64,000 bases of DNA from Thermoleophilum album (GTDB lineage Bacteria; Actinomycetota; Thermoleophilia; Solirubrobacterales; Thermoleophilaceae): the NCBI RefSeq assembly GCF_900108055.1, contig NZ_FNWJ01000001.1:62001-126000 (forward strand), in the 5' to 3' direction. The translations under genes were made by a program, and so were the position numbers. This document shows positions 39,323 to 48,505 of this stretch, piece after piece; within the stretch, counting starts at the first letter, position 1; each line of letters starts with the position of its first letter. The notes below the pieces were generated by a model. The model had not been told where the DNA came from, searched no databases, and saw nothing but the letters and a program-made list of their open reading frames with translations.

Positions 39323-40383
39323 CGCTCGCTTGCGCCGGTCGCCAGCGACGCCTCAGCGACGCGCGCTCCCGGTTCGATACGAGCCCCCGTGCCAACTACC
39401 GCTTTCGCGGCGACTTCGGCACCGGCACCGACGATCGCGCCGGGGCCGACGCGCGCCTCGCAACCGATCACTGCACTCTCGGCGACGACCGAGTCCAGCA
39501 CCTGCGCGCCGCGCTCGAGGCGCGCCCCGCCCAGGACGACCGAGCGCTCGACGCGAGCACCACTGGCGATCACACAGCCAGCCTCGACCACGGAGCCTGC
39601 GGTGACGACACCGGCCACCTCGGCGCCGCCGTCAATCAAGGGGTTCGCGAGCCCCCGGCCGCCGAGCGGCGGCGCAGGCTTACCGGCGAGGAGGTCCCGG
39701 TTCGCCTCCAGATAGCGCTCGAGCGTGCCGATGTCGAGCCAATAGCAGCTCGCCGGGTAACCGAACAGTCCTTGCCCGACGAGCGCAGGAAAGACCTCGC
39801 GTTCGAAGGAGACGCGCCGCCCCGCCGGCACCCGCTCGGCCACGACCCCACGCTCGAGCAGGTACACGCCGCCGTTTACGAGGTTCGTCGGGGGGTTCTC
39901 CATCTTCTCGAGGAAGGCCTGAACGCGCCCCTGCTCGTCGATCGGCACGCACCCGTAGCTGCGCGCATCGTCGACCTCGACAAGCGCGATCGTCGCTCGT
40001 GCCCGGCGCACGTCGTGATGTGAGGCGAGCGCAGCGAGATCGAGGTCGGTGAGGATGTCGCCGTTGAGCACGAAGAAGCGATCGGCGAGGAGGCCTTGGT
40101 CGAGGGCGAGTCGTAGCGGCCCCGCGGTGTCCAGCGGCTCCGGCTCGACGACGTACGTGAGCCGCATCCGCCCGTGGCGTTCCCCGATCCGCGTGCGCAC
40201 GCGCTCGGCCAGGAAGCCGCAGAGCAGCAGCACCTCTCGGACGCCGTGATACTCGAGCCAGTCGAGCATCCACGCGAGGTGCGGGCGCCCAGCGAGCGGG
40301 ACGACCGGTTTCGGGATCGTCCGGGTCAGCGGGCGCAGGCGTGTGCCCTCCCCGCCAGCGAGCACCAGTGCCTGTTCGATCAG
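39319..40383 (-). CDS. Sugar nucleotidyltransferase with beta-helix, CTG start
   Basis: Paralogue of the gene at 35.6 kb. The N-terminus ALVLAGGEGTRLRPLTRTIPKPVVPLAGRPHLAW, the VLNGDILTDLDL aspartate region and FLEKMENPPTNLVNGGVYLLE mark a mannose-1-phosphate guanylyltransferase-like enzyme; ~115 C-terminal residues form hexapeptide repeats. There is no usable ATG, GTG or TTG before the motif: the frame upstream overlaps the dehydrogenase gene. A CTG at 40383, with a GAGGGGG ribosome site 8 bases upstream and a CTGA overlap with the dehydrogenase stop, is the probable start. A product of ~354 residues is normal. Confidence 0.85.
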   Translation of the reverse strand: MIEQALVLAGGEGTRLRPLTRTIPKPVVPLAGRPHLAWMLDWLEYHGVREVLLLCGFLAERVRTRIGERHGRMRLTYVVEPEPLDTAGPLRLALDQGLLADRFFVLNGDILTDLDLAALASHHDVRRARATIALVEVDDARSYGCVPIDEQGRVQAFLEKMENPPTNLVNGGVYLLERGVVAERVPAGRRVSFEREVFPALVGQGLFGYPASCYWLDIGTLERYLEANRDLLAGKPAPPLGGRGLANPLIDGGAEVAGVVTAGSVVEAGCVIASGARVERSVVLGGARLERGAQVLDSVVAESAVIGCEARVGPGAIVGAGAEVAAKAVVGTGARIEPGARVAEASLATGASER

Positions 40384-41663
40384 CGCCCGACCCCCTCGTA
40401 CACGAAACCGGCTGCCTGGAGCGCTTCGCGGTCGAGGAAGTTGCGACCGTCGACGACGATCGGGCGACGCATCACGCGTTTCACCGCACCGGCCCAGTCG
40501 AGCTCGCGAAACTCCGGCCACTCGGTGACAAGGACGGCGGCGTCGGCACCGTCCAGGGCCTCCAGCGCCGAGGTGCACAGGCGGACGTTCGACAGCACCG
40601 CCCGCGCCCGCTCGAGCGCCACCGGATCGTAGGCGCGCACCTGCGCACCCTCGCTCTGTAGGCGTCCGGCGAGGACCAAACTCGTCGCTTCGCGAATGTC
40701 GTCGGTGTTCGGCTTGAACGCAACACCGAGCAGCGCGATCTCCTTGCCCACCAGCGACCCGAGGTGCTTCTGCAACTTGCCGACGAGCCGCCGCTTTTGG
40801 AGCTCGTTGACGTCGATTACCGCGGTCAGGAGCTGGAAGTGGTAGCCGCTGTTGCCTGCTAGCTGCTTGAGGGCTTGCACGTCCTTGGGGAAGCAGCTGC
40901 CTCCGTAGCCCGCACCGGCGCGCAGGAAGTGGGGGCCGATGCGCGCGTCGAGCCCCATTCCGCGCGCGACCTCGGCGACGTCGGCGCCGACTTCTTCACA
41001 GACGTTCGCGATCTCGTTGATGAACGAGATCTTGGTGGCGAGGAACGCATTCGAGGCGAGCTTGATCATCTCCGCGCTCGCGACGTCGGTGCGCACGATC
41101 GGCGCACCGAGAGGCTCGTAGAGCGCGGCCACCCGATCAGCGAAGTCGCTCGAGGCGGCGTCGTTGCCGATCACCACCCGATCGGGATGCATGAAGTCTT
41201 CGATCGCCGAGCCTTCCTTTAGGAACTCGGGATTGGAGACGTAGTGAAGCGCGGGCAGACGCCGCTTGATCGCGGCGCCGGTGCCGACCGGGACGGTGCT
41301 CTTCATCACTAGAGCATGGTCGTCGGGCTCGGCGAGCTCCGCGACGACCGCTTCGACCCGCGAGAGGTCGGCGTCCCCCGAGTAGGTCGGTGGCGTGTCG
41401 ACGCAGCAGAACAACAGCTGCGCGTGCTCGAGCACGGGCGCCATTTCGGTCGTGAAGTGCAGGCGGTCGCGGTTGCGGGCGACCAGTTCCGGCAAACCCG
41501 GCTCGTGGATCGGCACCTCGCCGCGCTCGAGCGCGGCGATCTTCGCGGCATCGATGTCGCGCGCCCAGACCTCGTGGCCGAGCTCGGCGAAGCAGGCCGC
41601 GGTGACCAGACCCACCCAGCCGACGCCTATCACACCGATCGGTTCCGCTTCTCTGGGGGCCAT
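40380..41663 (-). CDS. UDP-glucose 6-dehydrogenase family protein
   Basis: Oxidises UDP-glucose (or another UDP/GDP-sugar) to the uronate. It has NAD-binding IGVIGVGWVGLVTAACFAELGHEVWARDID, the STVPVGTGAAIKRR loop, NPEFLKEGSAIEDFMHPDRVVIG, catalytic cysteine region RAGAGYGGSCFPKDVQAL, and VLVTEWPEFRELDW near the end. 427 residues, ATG 41663. It is the first gene of a coupled operon with the nucleotidyltransferase and the isomerase. The product would give a uronic-acid-containing surface polysaccharide; specificity for glucose over mannose or N-acetyl-sugars is not decided. Confidence 0.93.
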   Translation of the reverse strand: MAPREAEPIGVIGVGWVGLVTAACFAELGHEVWARDIDAAKIAALERGEVPIHEPGLPELVARNRDRLHFTTEMAPVLEHAQLLFCCVDTPPTYSGDADLSRVEAVVAELAEPDDHALVMKSTVPVGTGAAIKRRLPALHYVSNPEFLKEGSAIEDFMHPDRVVIGNDAASSDFADRVAALYEPLGAPIVRTDVASAEMIKLASNAFLATKISFINEIANVCEEVGADVAEVARGMGLDARIGPHFLRAGAGYGGSCFPKDVQALKQLAGNSGYHFQLLTAVIDVNELQKRRLVGKLQKHLGSLVGKEIALLGVAFKPNTDDIREATSLVLAGRLQSEGAQVRAYDPVALERARAVLSNVRLCTSALEALDGADAAVLVTEWPEFRELDWAGAVKRVMRRPIVVDGRNFLDREALQAAGFVYEGVGR

Positions 41664-41723
41664 GGCGGGCGAGAGGCTATTCGAGCACGCGGCGGGCGCG
41701 CGTGCGCGCGCGACAGCGGCTGT

Positions 41724-43169
41724 TCACAGCAGGCGCGTAGAGCGCGCGATCGCCAGCATTTGGCGCTCGCTCAGGGTCAGGAGCAGGGTGTTCGAGATCC
41801 AGTAGACGGCGCGCGGGGTGCGCCACGCGACCAGACGCACTCGGTCGCCGTCGTAGTACAGCGCGAAGGTGCGGCGCCCGATGCGCCGCGTTACGTGGGG
41901 TCCGGACAGGATCGGCGGGTTCTTCCAGGTCAGGCCTTGGAGTCCGTAGTACTCGCCGACCAGGCCGCGCTTGATGACCATTCGGTAGGCGAGGTGGACG
42001 CGCCCGGCTGGGTCGCGGAGCCGATACACGCGCGGTGGCCCCGCGAACATCGCGCCCTTGGTGCGAACCGTCGGGTAGTAGACGGGAAGCGTGTTGCGGC
42101 CGGCACCCATCCGCACCGCCATGATTGCTTGTTCCTTGCCCGGCAAGTCGGCGCGCTCGAGCCCGGCGTCGGCATTCGCGGCGCCGCCCTTGCGGGGGCG
42201 AAGAGTGCCGCGCGGCCCCGGCGTCTCCTCGACACCGAGGAACTTCTGCACAAGCGACTGCACTTGAGCGTCGCTCGCCTCCACGAAGCTCGGACCGATC
42301 TTTCCCTCGAAGTGGATCTCCCGGATCGGCCGCCCGATGCTGAAAAGCACGAGCTTCAGCAGCCGCAGAACCTCGGCGCGCGAGTCGATGTCCGAGGTGG
42401 TGTAGCGGGCGAATATCTGCACCAGCCGATCGCGATCGTTGATCAGTTTCGAGACCGCGATCTGCTGCTTCGCCTGGCGGAGAAATTCCTGCTGGCGCGC
42501 CGAGCGCACGAGATCGTTGTCCTCGTGGCGGAAGCGCACGAACTGCAAAGCCTCGCGGCCGCACATCCGCTGGTAGCCGGGCTGGAGGTTGATGTATGAG
42601 TAGGCGGCGCTCGTGTTGTAGTAGCGCCGGTCGACCTCCGCGTAGACGCAGCCGACGGCGTTGACCGCCGCCCAGAAACCGCGGAAGTCGATGTTGATGA
42701 CGTGGTTGATCGGCAGGCCGGTGAGCTGCTTCACCGTCTCCAGCGTCAGCTTCGGCCCGCCGTACTCGTAAGCCGCGTTGATCTTGGCGATGCCGTGCCC
42801 GGGGATCCTTACCTTGAGGTCGCGCGGCAACGACATCAGCGCGATCGCCTGCTTCGAGGGGTCGAGACGAGCGAGCATGATCGTGTCGGAGCGCGCTCCC
42901 CCGCCGCCCTCGGCTGCCCCCTTCGGCCGCCGGTCGGAACCGAGGATCATGATCGTCTGGGGGGCACCGGGATCGGTGCGGGCGAGCTCCGTACCGAGCT
43001 TCAGCCGTGGGTGCTCCTGGAGTGCGCTGACCACACGATCGAGCTCACGGAAGGCGGCGACCGCGGTCGCCGCCGCGGAGGCGAAGACGATCGCCGCAGC
43101 TGCGGCGAGCGTGCGCGGCCAGAGGCGAGGTCTCGCGGTTGGCGGAGGTAGGTACACGCGCGTAAGCAT
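41724..43169 (-). CDS. LytR-CpsA-Psr (LCP) family cell-wall ligase
   Basis: Transfers lipid-linked polymers onto peptidoglycan. After a signal anchor (TLAAAAAIVFASAAATAVAAF) the LCP domain shows TIMILGSDRRPK, SDTIMLARLDPSKQAIALMSLPRDLKV, KINAAYEYGGPKLTLETVKQLTGLPINHVINIDF and the arginine-rich MCGREALQFVRFRHED: the Asp/Arg set that binds the pyrophosphate. A C-terminal extension of about 150-200 residues of unknown fold (VYRLRDPAGRVHLAYRMVIKRG) follows. ATG 43169 is preferred over the 43277 frame start. It points to covalent attachment of the polysaccharide made by this locus. Confidence 0.9.
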   Translation of the reverse strand: MLTRVYLPPPTARPRLWPRTLAAAAAIVFASAAATAVAAFRELDRVVSALQEHPRLKLGTELARTDPGAPQTIMILGSDRRPKGAAEGGGGARSDTIMLARLDPSKQAIALMSLPRDLKVRIPGHGIAKINAAYEYGGPKLTLETVKQLTGLPINHVINIDFRGFWAAVNAVGCVYAEVDRRYYNTSAAYSYINLQPGYQRMCGREALQFVRFRHEDNDLVRSARQQEFLRQAKQQIAVSKLINDRDRLVQIFARYTTSDIDSRAEVLRLLKLVLFSIGRPIREIHFEGKIGPSFVEASDAQVQSLVQKFLGVEETPGPRGTLRPRKGGAANADAGLERADLPGKEQAIMAVRMGAGRNTLPVYYPTVRTKGAMFAGPPRVYRLRDPAGRVHLAYRMVIKRGLVGEYYGLQGLTWKNPPILSGPHVTRRIGRRTFALYYDGDRVRLVAWRTPRAVYWISNTLLLTLSERQMLAIARSTRLL

Positions 43170-43349
43170 CAGCGCCCGGGGGTCGACCGGAACTCCGGCG
43201 GCCCGCACACCAGCGCATCGACCGACGATCACCGCCCAGGATAAATGGGACGGCCGCCACGACCGGCGAGAGGCCAAGTCCGTCGGGACCCAACGGCGTG
43301 GCGCCGCCGACGTTGCGACTGCCCTCTCCTAGCGCTTACGCTCGGCCAG

Positions 43350-44762
43350 GTGCCCGGACCAAGCCCCCGCCTCAAGTCTCCGGCTCGCCACCTTCTTGCG
43401 GCCGCCCCCGGCGGTAGCGGCGCGACGGCGGACCCGACCCGATCCGCGGGGGTCACCGTCATCACCGCGGCCAGCGCGCTACGAGCACTTCCGCTCGCAC
43501 TCGCGACGGCCGCGCAGAATGTTCTTGGCCTAGCGTTCACGATCGTCTTTGCGCGCTGGCTTGGTCCCACGGGCTACGGCTCTCTGGCTGTGCTCGTGTC
43601 GGCCTTCATCGTGTTGTCGGTTCCGGGTTCGGCGCTGCAAGTCGAGGTTGCGCGCAGACTTGGTGCAAGCGTGGCGCGAGCGCCCGGGGACCGGGAGGTG
43701 CGGGCGGTTGTCACCTCAGCGTGGCGATGGCTGCGCGGACTGGCGCTGCTCTTGGTAGCAACGAGCATCCTCGGGGCGCTGGCCCGCGAACCCCTCGCCA
43801 CCCTAATAGCGATCGACGAGCCCTGGGCCGCGGCGATACTGCCGGCCACCGCCTCGTCCTGGGCGCTTCTATGCGTCACGCGAGGCGTGTGGCAGGCACT
43901 CGGCCGCTACGGCACGGTGGCGACCAGCATCGTCGCCGATTCAACCCTGCGGATAGCTCTGGCAGCGCCGCTCGTGGCCGGGGGTTTCGGGGTTGCCGGC
44001 GCCTTTGGGGGAAGCGCTCTCGCGTTCGCGATCGTCACAGCGGTGTTGTGCCTTGCGCTGCGCCGGGAGGTCCCCCCGGTCCGCGGTCTTGCAGCAGGGG
44101 ACCACTCACAACCGGCTGCGAGTGGCCAGCTGCGCCTGCGAGACCTGATCGTCGAGACGCGCGTGCCGCTTGCTGCCCTCACGCTGCTGCTCGGTATGCA
44201 GGAAATCCACGTGATCGTCGCCAAGCACGTTGCTGCGACGCGCACGGCCGCTGGCTATGCGGCCGCTGCGGTCGCAGCCAAGTCGATCATCTGGGTGGCG
44301 ATGGGTCTCGCCATGTTTGTGGTGCCGGAGAGCGCCCGCCGAGTGGCCCGGCAGCGCGATCCGCGAGGGGCACTGGTCGCCGGATTAGCCGTGCTAGTGG
44401 TGCCGGTGCTGGTGATGACGACGATCTTCGCTTTAAGCGGTAAAGACCTGCTAGCCCTGGCCTTCGGCGCGAAACTTGCCACCGCAAGTAGCGCGCTACT
44501 ACCGCTTGGCCTGGCGATGTCAGCGCTGGCCGTGACCTACGTAGTCACCCAGTACCTATTGGCCCTTGAGCGCCGCCGTTTCGTGTTGACTTTGGCCGGC
44601 GGACTGACGGCCGAGGTGGCGGCTGCGGTCCCGCTCGCGGTCCGCCCGATCCAGCTCGCGCTAGGTCTTCTCGCGGTCTTCGCGTCGGTGGCGGCAGTGG
44701 TCCTCGCGGTGGCAGCAGTTTCGGGACCACGCGACCGCATCGGCACCCGGTCACCGCGTTAA
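43350..44762 (+). CDS. Wzx-like polysaccharide flippase (MOP superfamily)
   Basis: About 470 residues with 12 or more hydrophobic helices. The start of the fold, LALATAAQNVLGLAFTIVFARWLGPTGYGSLAVL, is typical of O-antigen flippases; helices continue to LAVFASVAAVVLAVAAVSG. It would move lipid-linked sugar repeats across the membrane. GTG 43350 is a plausible start; the open frame reaches 43245, and the divergent LCP gene begins 180 bases away. Its stop codon shares the palindrome GTTAAC with the stop of the convergent sulfatase-like gene. It stands alongside, not instead of, the Wzm/Wzt pair at 60.7-63 kb. Confidence 0.83.
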   Translation: MPGPSPRLKSPARHLLAAAPGGSGATADPTRSAGVTVITAASALRALPLALATAAQNVLGLAFTIVFARWLGPTGYGSLAVLVSAFIVLSVPGSALQVEVARRLGASVARAPGDREVRAVVTSAWRWLRGLALLLVATSILGALAREPLATLIAIDEPWAAAILPATASSWALLCVTRGVWQALGRYGTVATSIVADSTLRIALAAPLVAGGFGVAGAFGGSALAFAIVTAVLCLALRREVPPVRGLAAGDHSQPAASGQLRLRDLIVETRVPLAALTLLLGMQEIHVIVAKHVAATRTAAGYAAAAVAAKSIIWVAMGLAMFVVPESARRVARQRDPRGALVAGLAVLVVPVLVMTTIFALSGKDLLALAFGAKLATASSALLPLGLAMSALAVTYVVTQYLLALERRRFVLTLAGGLTAEVAAAVPLAVRPIQLALGLLAVFASVAAVVLAVAAVSGPRDRIGTRSPR

Positions 44763-46906
44763 CGGACTACGAAGCTCAAATTGCGCAACTGACGGGTGCT
44801 GACCGGGGCACCGAAAGACGTTATCGACGCGAAACGCCTACCTAACCACTCGTACACCGGGGCCGCACCAATCAAGCGGTTTCCCGCGACCACCCCGATC
44901 CACCGCAGGCGCGCGGGGCCATGTTCCACCTCCACGTTCAGAACTACGGCCGCGCCGGTTCTGCGCGCCGCTTGCGCGCGCCTCAGCTCGCGACGATCGG
45001 GCGGCGAAGGTGGAGTCCGGCCGATGCGTCGCCAGCGCAGCGAGAGGATCCGGAGTCCCAAGGCGTCTGCTCGGCGGGCCTGACCCGCCGCCGCGGCAGC
45101 CTTTAGCGCGGGCGGTGCGATCGCTGTTGAGACCCGTTCCCAGCCGCCGTTCGCGAAGCGGCGCCAAGCGTGTGCCAGGGCCGCCCGCTGGCGCATGAAG
45201 GTGGCGAAGCTAAGGCTCACCTTCTTTCCCTTCAACGGCGTGAGCGTCAGCCTCGTGCGGCGAGGAATGCCTCTTCGCAGATCGGAGCCGGCGAGGCCGT
45301 CAGCCTTTAGTCCCGCCACCGCGAGCACCGTAGGGGGGATATCGAGCGTCGACGCAGGGCCGTTTTCTACCCTGCCGCGCTTCTGACGCGGCCACTTGAC
45401 GAACAGCGGTACGCCGGCGATCTCGGCGAAGTTGTCGGAGGTGGGTGTGCGCCGCCCTCGACCCGGCGTAAACGCAGAGCCGTGGTCGGCGGTGACGACC
45501 ACGAGTGACCGATCCCACAGCCCAAGCGCGCGCAAGCGAGCGACGATCGCCCCGAGCCCCGCGTCGGCAGCACCGGTCTGAAATAGGAAGCGTGGGCGCT
45601 CCTGGTCGATCTGGCTCTGGTTGGTGCCCCAACGGTCACCGAGGATCCCGATCATGCCCAACGGCTCGGCCCGATAGCGCCCGAGATCGGGGAAGTACTG
45701 CCACGGTACGTGCGGCAGCTCGATGTGTAGGAAAGCGAAGAGTGGGCGCTCGCGCGCCACTCGCGGAAGCGCCTGCAGCGCAGCCCGGAAAGCGCTCACA
45801 GGGCGACCTAGTGCTTGCCCGCCCCGCCGATTCAGGACTTTCATTTGCAGGCGGCCCTCATCGTCCCGACCGGCTTCAGCCGCTGCCGCTTCGGAGCCGC
45901 CGGCGGTGTCGAGGAAGTCCTGGTAGGTCTGGTCGACCCGCGGCAACCGGTCGCGCAAGCCAGGGGGACTGATCAGGTTCGCGACAACGATCGCGCTGTC
46001 GATTAGGAGCTGCTGGAGTCCTCCCCTCGACTGCCCGGACCGCTCGCACTCCGGTAGCGCACACATCACCGTTTCCGGCTCCTCGGCGAAGAGCCGATAG
46101 CTGCCGCGCAAACGCGTGAATAGGCTCGACGGATACGACGCGGCGACAGGAGCGCGATCCGGGTCTGGCGGCAGGCCAGTGACGAGCGCGGGAACTGCAA
46201 CGTAGGTGTCGCTCCCGGGCGAGCTCGCGAAGCGGTACCAGGTGGCGACGCGGGCTAGCCCGTGGAACGCAGGGAAACGACTGCGGTCGATGCCCCCGCG
46301 GCCGTCCTCGAGCGCGTGCACTGGCAGCTCATCGAATACCACCAGCACGACCGTTGGCGGTGAGCGACCGGGCGTGGCGGGCGGTTTCTCGCTTACTGCT
46401 CCGACCTGCCGAGTCGTGTCGCCGCCGGACCTGGCGGACAGTAGTTCGCGTGCAGGTGAGAACGCCAGGAACTGCAACAGCGCGAGCGGAGCGACAGCCG
46501 CGCAGAGCGCGAGCGTGCGCCGCGCAACAGCGCTGCCGACGAGGATCGCGAACGCCCCAGCGGAGGTGAGAACCGCGACGATCGCGGCGCCGAGCGGAGA
46601 GCCAAGCGGGCCACGCGCGACCAAAGGCAACGCGATCAGCGCGATCAAGCCGGCAAGAGTCGCTGTCAGCGCTCGTCCAGCAACCACTTGGCCGAGCAGC
46701 CGTCGCAGCAAGAGGTAGGCGCAAAAAGCCACGAGCGGTGGTAGCAACGTGGCGACCACTACGAAGACGACGAGACGCATGCCGGTCGCACCGTGCGCGA
46801 TGTAAAACGGTGTCTCCCGACCAGTGGCGTGGAGGAAGGGAAACACGACCGCCAGCGTCCAAGCGCCAACCAACTGGAGAAATGCCAGGGGTCCGCTCCG
46901 TTCCAC
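44759..46906 (-). CDS. Membrane sulfatase-like hydrolase/transferase
   Basis: 715 residues. About five N-terminal helices (within ~1-165) are followed by an alkaline-phosphatase-fold catalytic domain: VVLVVFDELPVHAL metal-site aspartate, SDTYVAVPALVTGLPPDP with a threonine in the nucleophile position, LHIELPHVPWQYFPD, and VVTADHGSAFTPGRG. The formylglycine Cys/Ser-x-Pro-x-Arg sulfatase signature is not seen, so it resembles LTA-synthase or phosphoethanolamine/phosphoglycerol-transferase enzymes more than true sulfatases. The C-terminal ~165 residues are a further beta-rich domain. GTG 46906. Possible role: modification of the surface polymer. Confidence 0.78.
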   Translation of the reverse strand: MERSGPLAFLQLVGAWTLAVVFPFLHATGRETPFYIAHGATGMRLVVFVVVATLLPPLVAFCAYLLLRRLLGQVVAGRALTATLAGLIALIALPLVARGPLGSPLGAAIVAVLTSAGAFAILVGSAVARRTLALCAAVAPLALLQFLAFSPARELLSARSGGDTTRQVGAVSEKPPATPGRSPPTVVLVVFDELPVHALEDGRGGIDRSRFPAFHGLARVATWYRFASSPGSDTYVAVPALVTGLPPDPDRAPVAASYPSSLFTRLRGSYRLFAEEPETVMCALPECERSGQSRGGLQQLLIDSAIVVANLISPPGLRDRLPRVDQTYQDFLDTAGGSEAAAAEAGRDDEGRLQMKVLNRRGGQALGRPVSAFRAALQALPRVARERPLFAFLHIELPHVPWQYFPDLGRYRAEPLGMIGILGDRWGTNQSQIDQERPRFLFQTGAADAGLGAIVARLRALGLWDRSLVVVTADHGSAFTPGRGRRTPTSDNFAEIAGVPLFVKWPRQKRGRVENGPASTLDIPPTVLAVAGLKADGLAGSDLRRGIPRRTRLTLTPLKGKKVSLSFATFMRQRAALAHAWRRFANGGWERVSTAIAPPALKAAAAAGQARRADALGLRILSLRWRRIGRTPPSPPDRRELRRAQAARRTGAAVVLNVEVEHGPARLRWIGVVAGNRLIGAAPVYEWLGRRFASITSFGAPVSTRQLRNLSFVVR

Positions 46907-47197
46907 GTATGAGACCCCTCACACCCCGCTCGGGCGTCCGCCCATGAAGCGATCGTAACCAGTCTCCGCGCATCCGTTCGGCGGGGCCAGAGCGCCCCTT
47001 ACGGGGGCAGGGCACGCCTCGGACATGTTGCATGGCCGCGCGCCCAGCCTTAGCCTCGAGCCTTATGTCGGTGCCCCCACACGAGCTCCCCGCCGTGCGT
47101 TGGCGACTGCCGCGAAGGAACGCGCGACCGCGACTGGTTCGCCTGAGCGTGCGGCTACGCGGGCCTACCCATGGGGTGAAGTCCACCGCGGCGATGC
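46907..47197. other. Divergent intergenic region with no recognised gene
   Basis: About 290 bases between the divergent sulfatase-like and acyltransferase genes. Short open frames here lack recognisable motifs. Promoters for both genes are expected, but no confident -10/-35 pair, repeat or hairpin was identified. Confidence 0.5.
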
Positions 47198-48481
47198 GTG
47201 GGGCTATCCGTCGATAGCGGGCGCTTCGCCTTGCTCCAAAGGTCGCGTCACAGTGGAAACTCGGAGGCGCTCGCGCCACCGCCCGGGCACCCTCGCTTCC
47301 CATCCGCTGACGGAGTCCGAGCGATCGCGATCGCCTGCGTGCTCGCCGTTCACTCGTGGGCGGCGACCAGAGTGCTGGCACCTCAATCGGCGCCTGACGG
47401 TATCGGCGATCGCCTCCTCGCGCACCTGAACGTCGGCGTTGCGATCTTCTTCGCGCTTTCCGGTTTTCTGCTTTACCGACCCTTCATCGCCGGCGACCTC
47501 GCGCTTGGGCCACGTCCGTCCGCTGCAGCGTACCTCTGGAGACGCGGGCTGCGGATCCTGCCGGCCTACTGGCTGGCGCTCGGAGCGCTAGCGCTCGTTC
47601 CCGGCGACACGGCGCGTGCCGGCGACGGCGTGTGGGCTGTCCTGCCTTTGCAGGGGCTTGCGCCCGCCGGTGAGCGATCGTGCGTGGAGTTGATCGCCAC
47701 CTGTCGTTTCGCGCCAGTTTGGAGCCTGACGGTGGAGCTCACGTTCTACGCGCTGTTACCGGCCTACGCGACCCTGATGAGCAGAGTGCCGAGACGGCAG
47801 CGTCTGCCCTGCGAGCTGCTGGTCCTGGGCACGCTTGCTGCTGTCTCGACTGCTGTGGGCGTCGCCGACGCCACCGCTCGTTTGACGCTTGTGAGCGGGA
47901 CGGTCGCCGGCCACTTCCCTCCGTTCGCTGCCGGAATGCTGGCCGCCGTACTCTCGGCGAGACGGGAAGAGCGACTCCGTACCCCCTCACCGACCCTCAA
48001 AAGGCTGCTAGCGACGGCCGCGGCACTCCTGGTCTACAGCGCCGCGGCGATGGCGCTCCCTCCTTCACCGTTCCTGTTTACGGCCCGCGACCGCTTGATC
48101 GCGCATCTTGCGTTTGCGGTGATCGCCACCTGCGCACTAGTCCCACTCCTGGTCGAGACGCCTGGGCGCCCAGCTCGCTCACTGCTCGCGTCACGCCCAC
48201 TGCGAGCGCTGGGACTTGTGTCCTACGGGATTTTTCTCTGGCACTACACGTTCGCGCTGGCGGCCGTAGACCTTCGAATCGCGTCATGGCCGCTCTCTCT
48301 CGTCTTCGTCTCGGCTTGCTCGCTTGTCCCCGCGACGGCCAGCTATCTGCTCGTCGAGCGACCTGCGCTGCGCCTTAAGAACGCGCTATGGGGTCGCTTC
48401 CCTACCACCCGCGAAGCGCCTCGGCCGCCCGCCGCGCCATCCGCCAGCCATCAGCCGTCGCTCGCTTTGCGCGACGACTGA
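47198..48481 (+). CDS. Acyltransferase family 3 (OafA-like) membrane protein
   Basis: 427 residues and about ten helices. The family signature is present: ADGVRAIAIACVLAVHSW, NVGVAIFFALSGFLLYRPFIAG, RGLRILPAYWLALGALAL, CRFAPVWSLTVELTFYALLPAY and LVSYGIFLWHYTFALAAVD. These enzymes acetylate or acylate cell-surface sugars from the inner face of the membrane. The GTG at 47198 gives a ~35-residue tail before the first helix; a later start is possible. It is followed 24 bases later by a hexapeptide acetyltransferase gene, probably in one operon. Confidence 0.88.
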   Translation: MGLSVDSGRFALLQRSRHSGNSEALAPPPGHPRFPSADGVRAIAIACVLAVHSWAATRVLAPQSAPDGIGDRLLAHLNVGVAIFFALSGFLLYRPFIAGDLALGPRPSAAAYLWRRGLRILPAYWLALGALALVPGDTARAGDGVWAVLPLQGLAPAGERSCVELIATCRFAPVWSLTVELTFYALLPAYATLMSRVPRRQRLPCELLVLGTLAAVSTAVGVADATARLTLVSGTVAGHFPPFAAGMLAAVLSARREERLRTPSPTLKRLLATAAALLVYSAAAMALPPSPFLFTARDRLIAHLAFAVIATCALVPLLVETPGRPARSLLASRPLRALGLVSYGIFLWHYTFALAAVDLRIASWPLSLVFVSACSLVPATASYLLVERPALRLKNALWGRFPTTREAPRPPAAPSASHQPSLALRDD

Positions 48482-48505
48482 CCGCGCGGTAGTCTCGAAC
48501 CGCGA

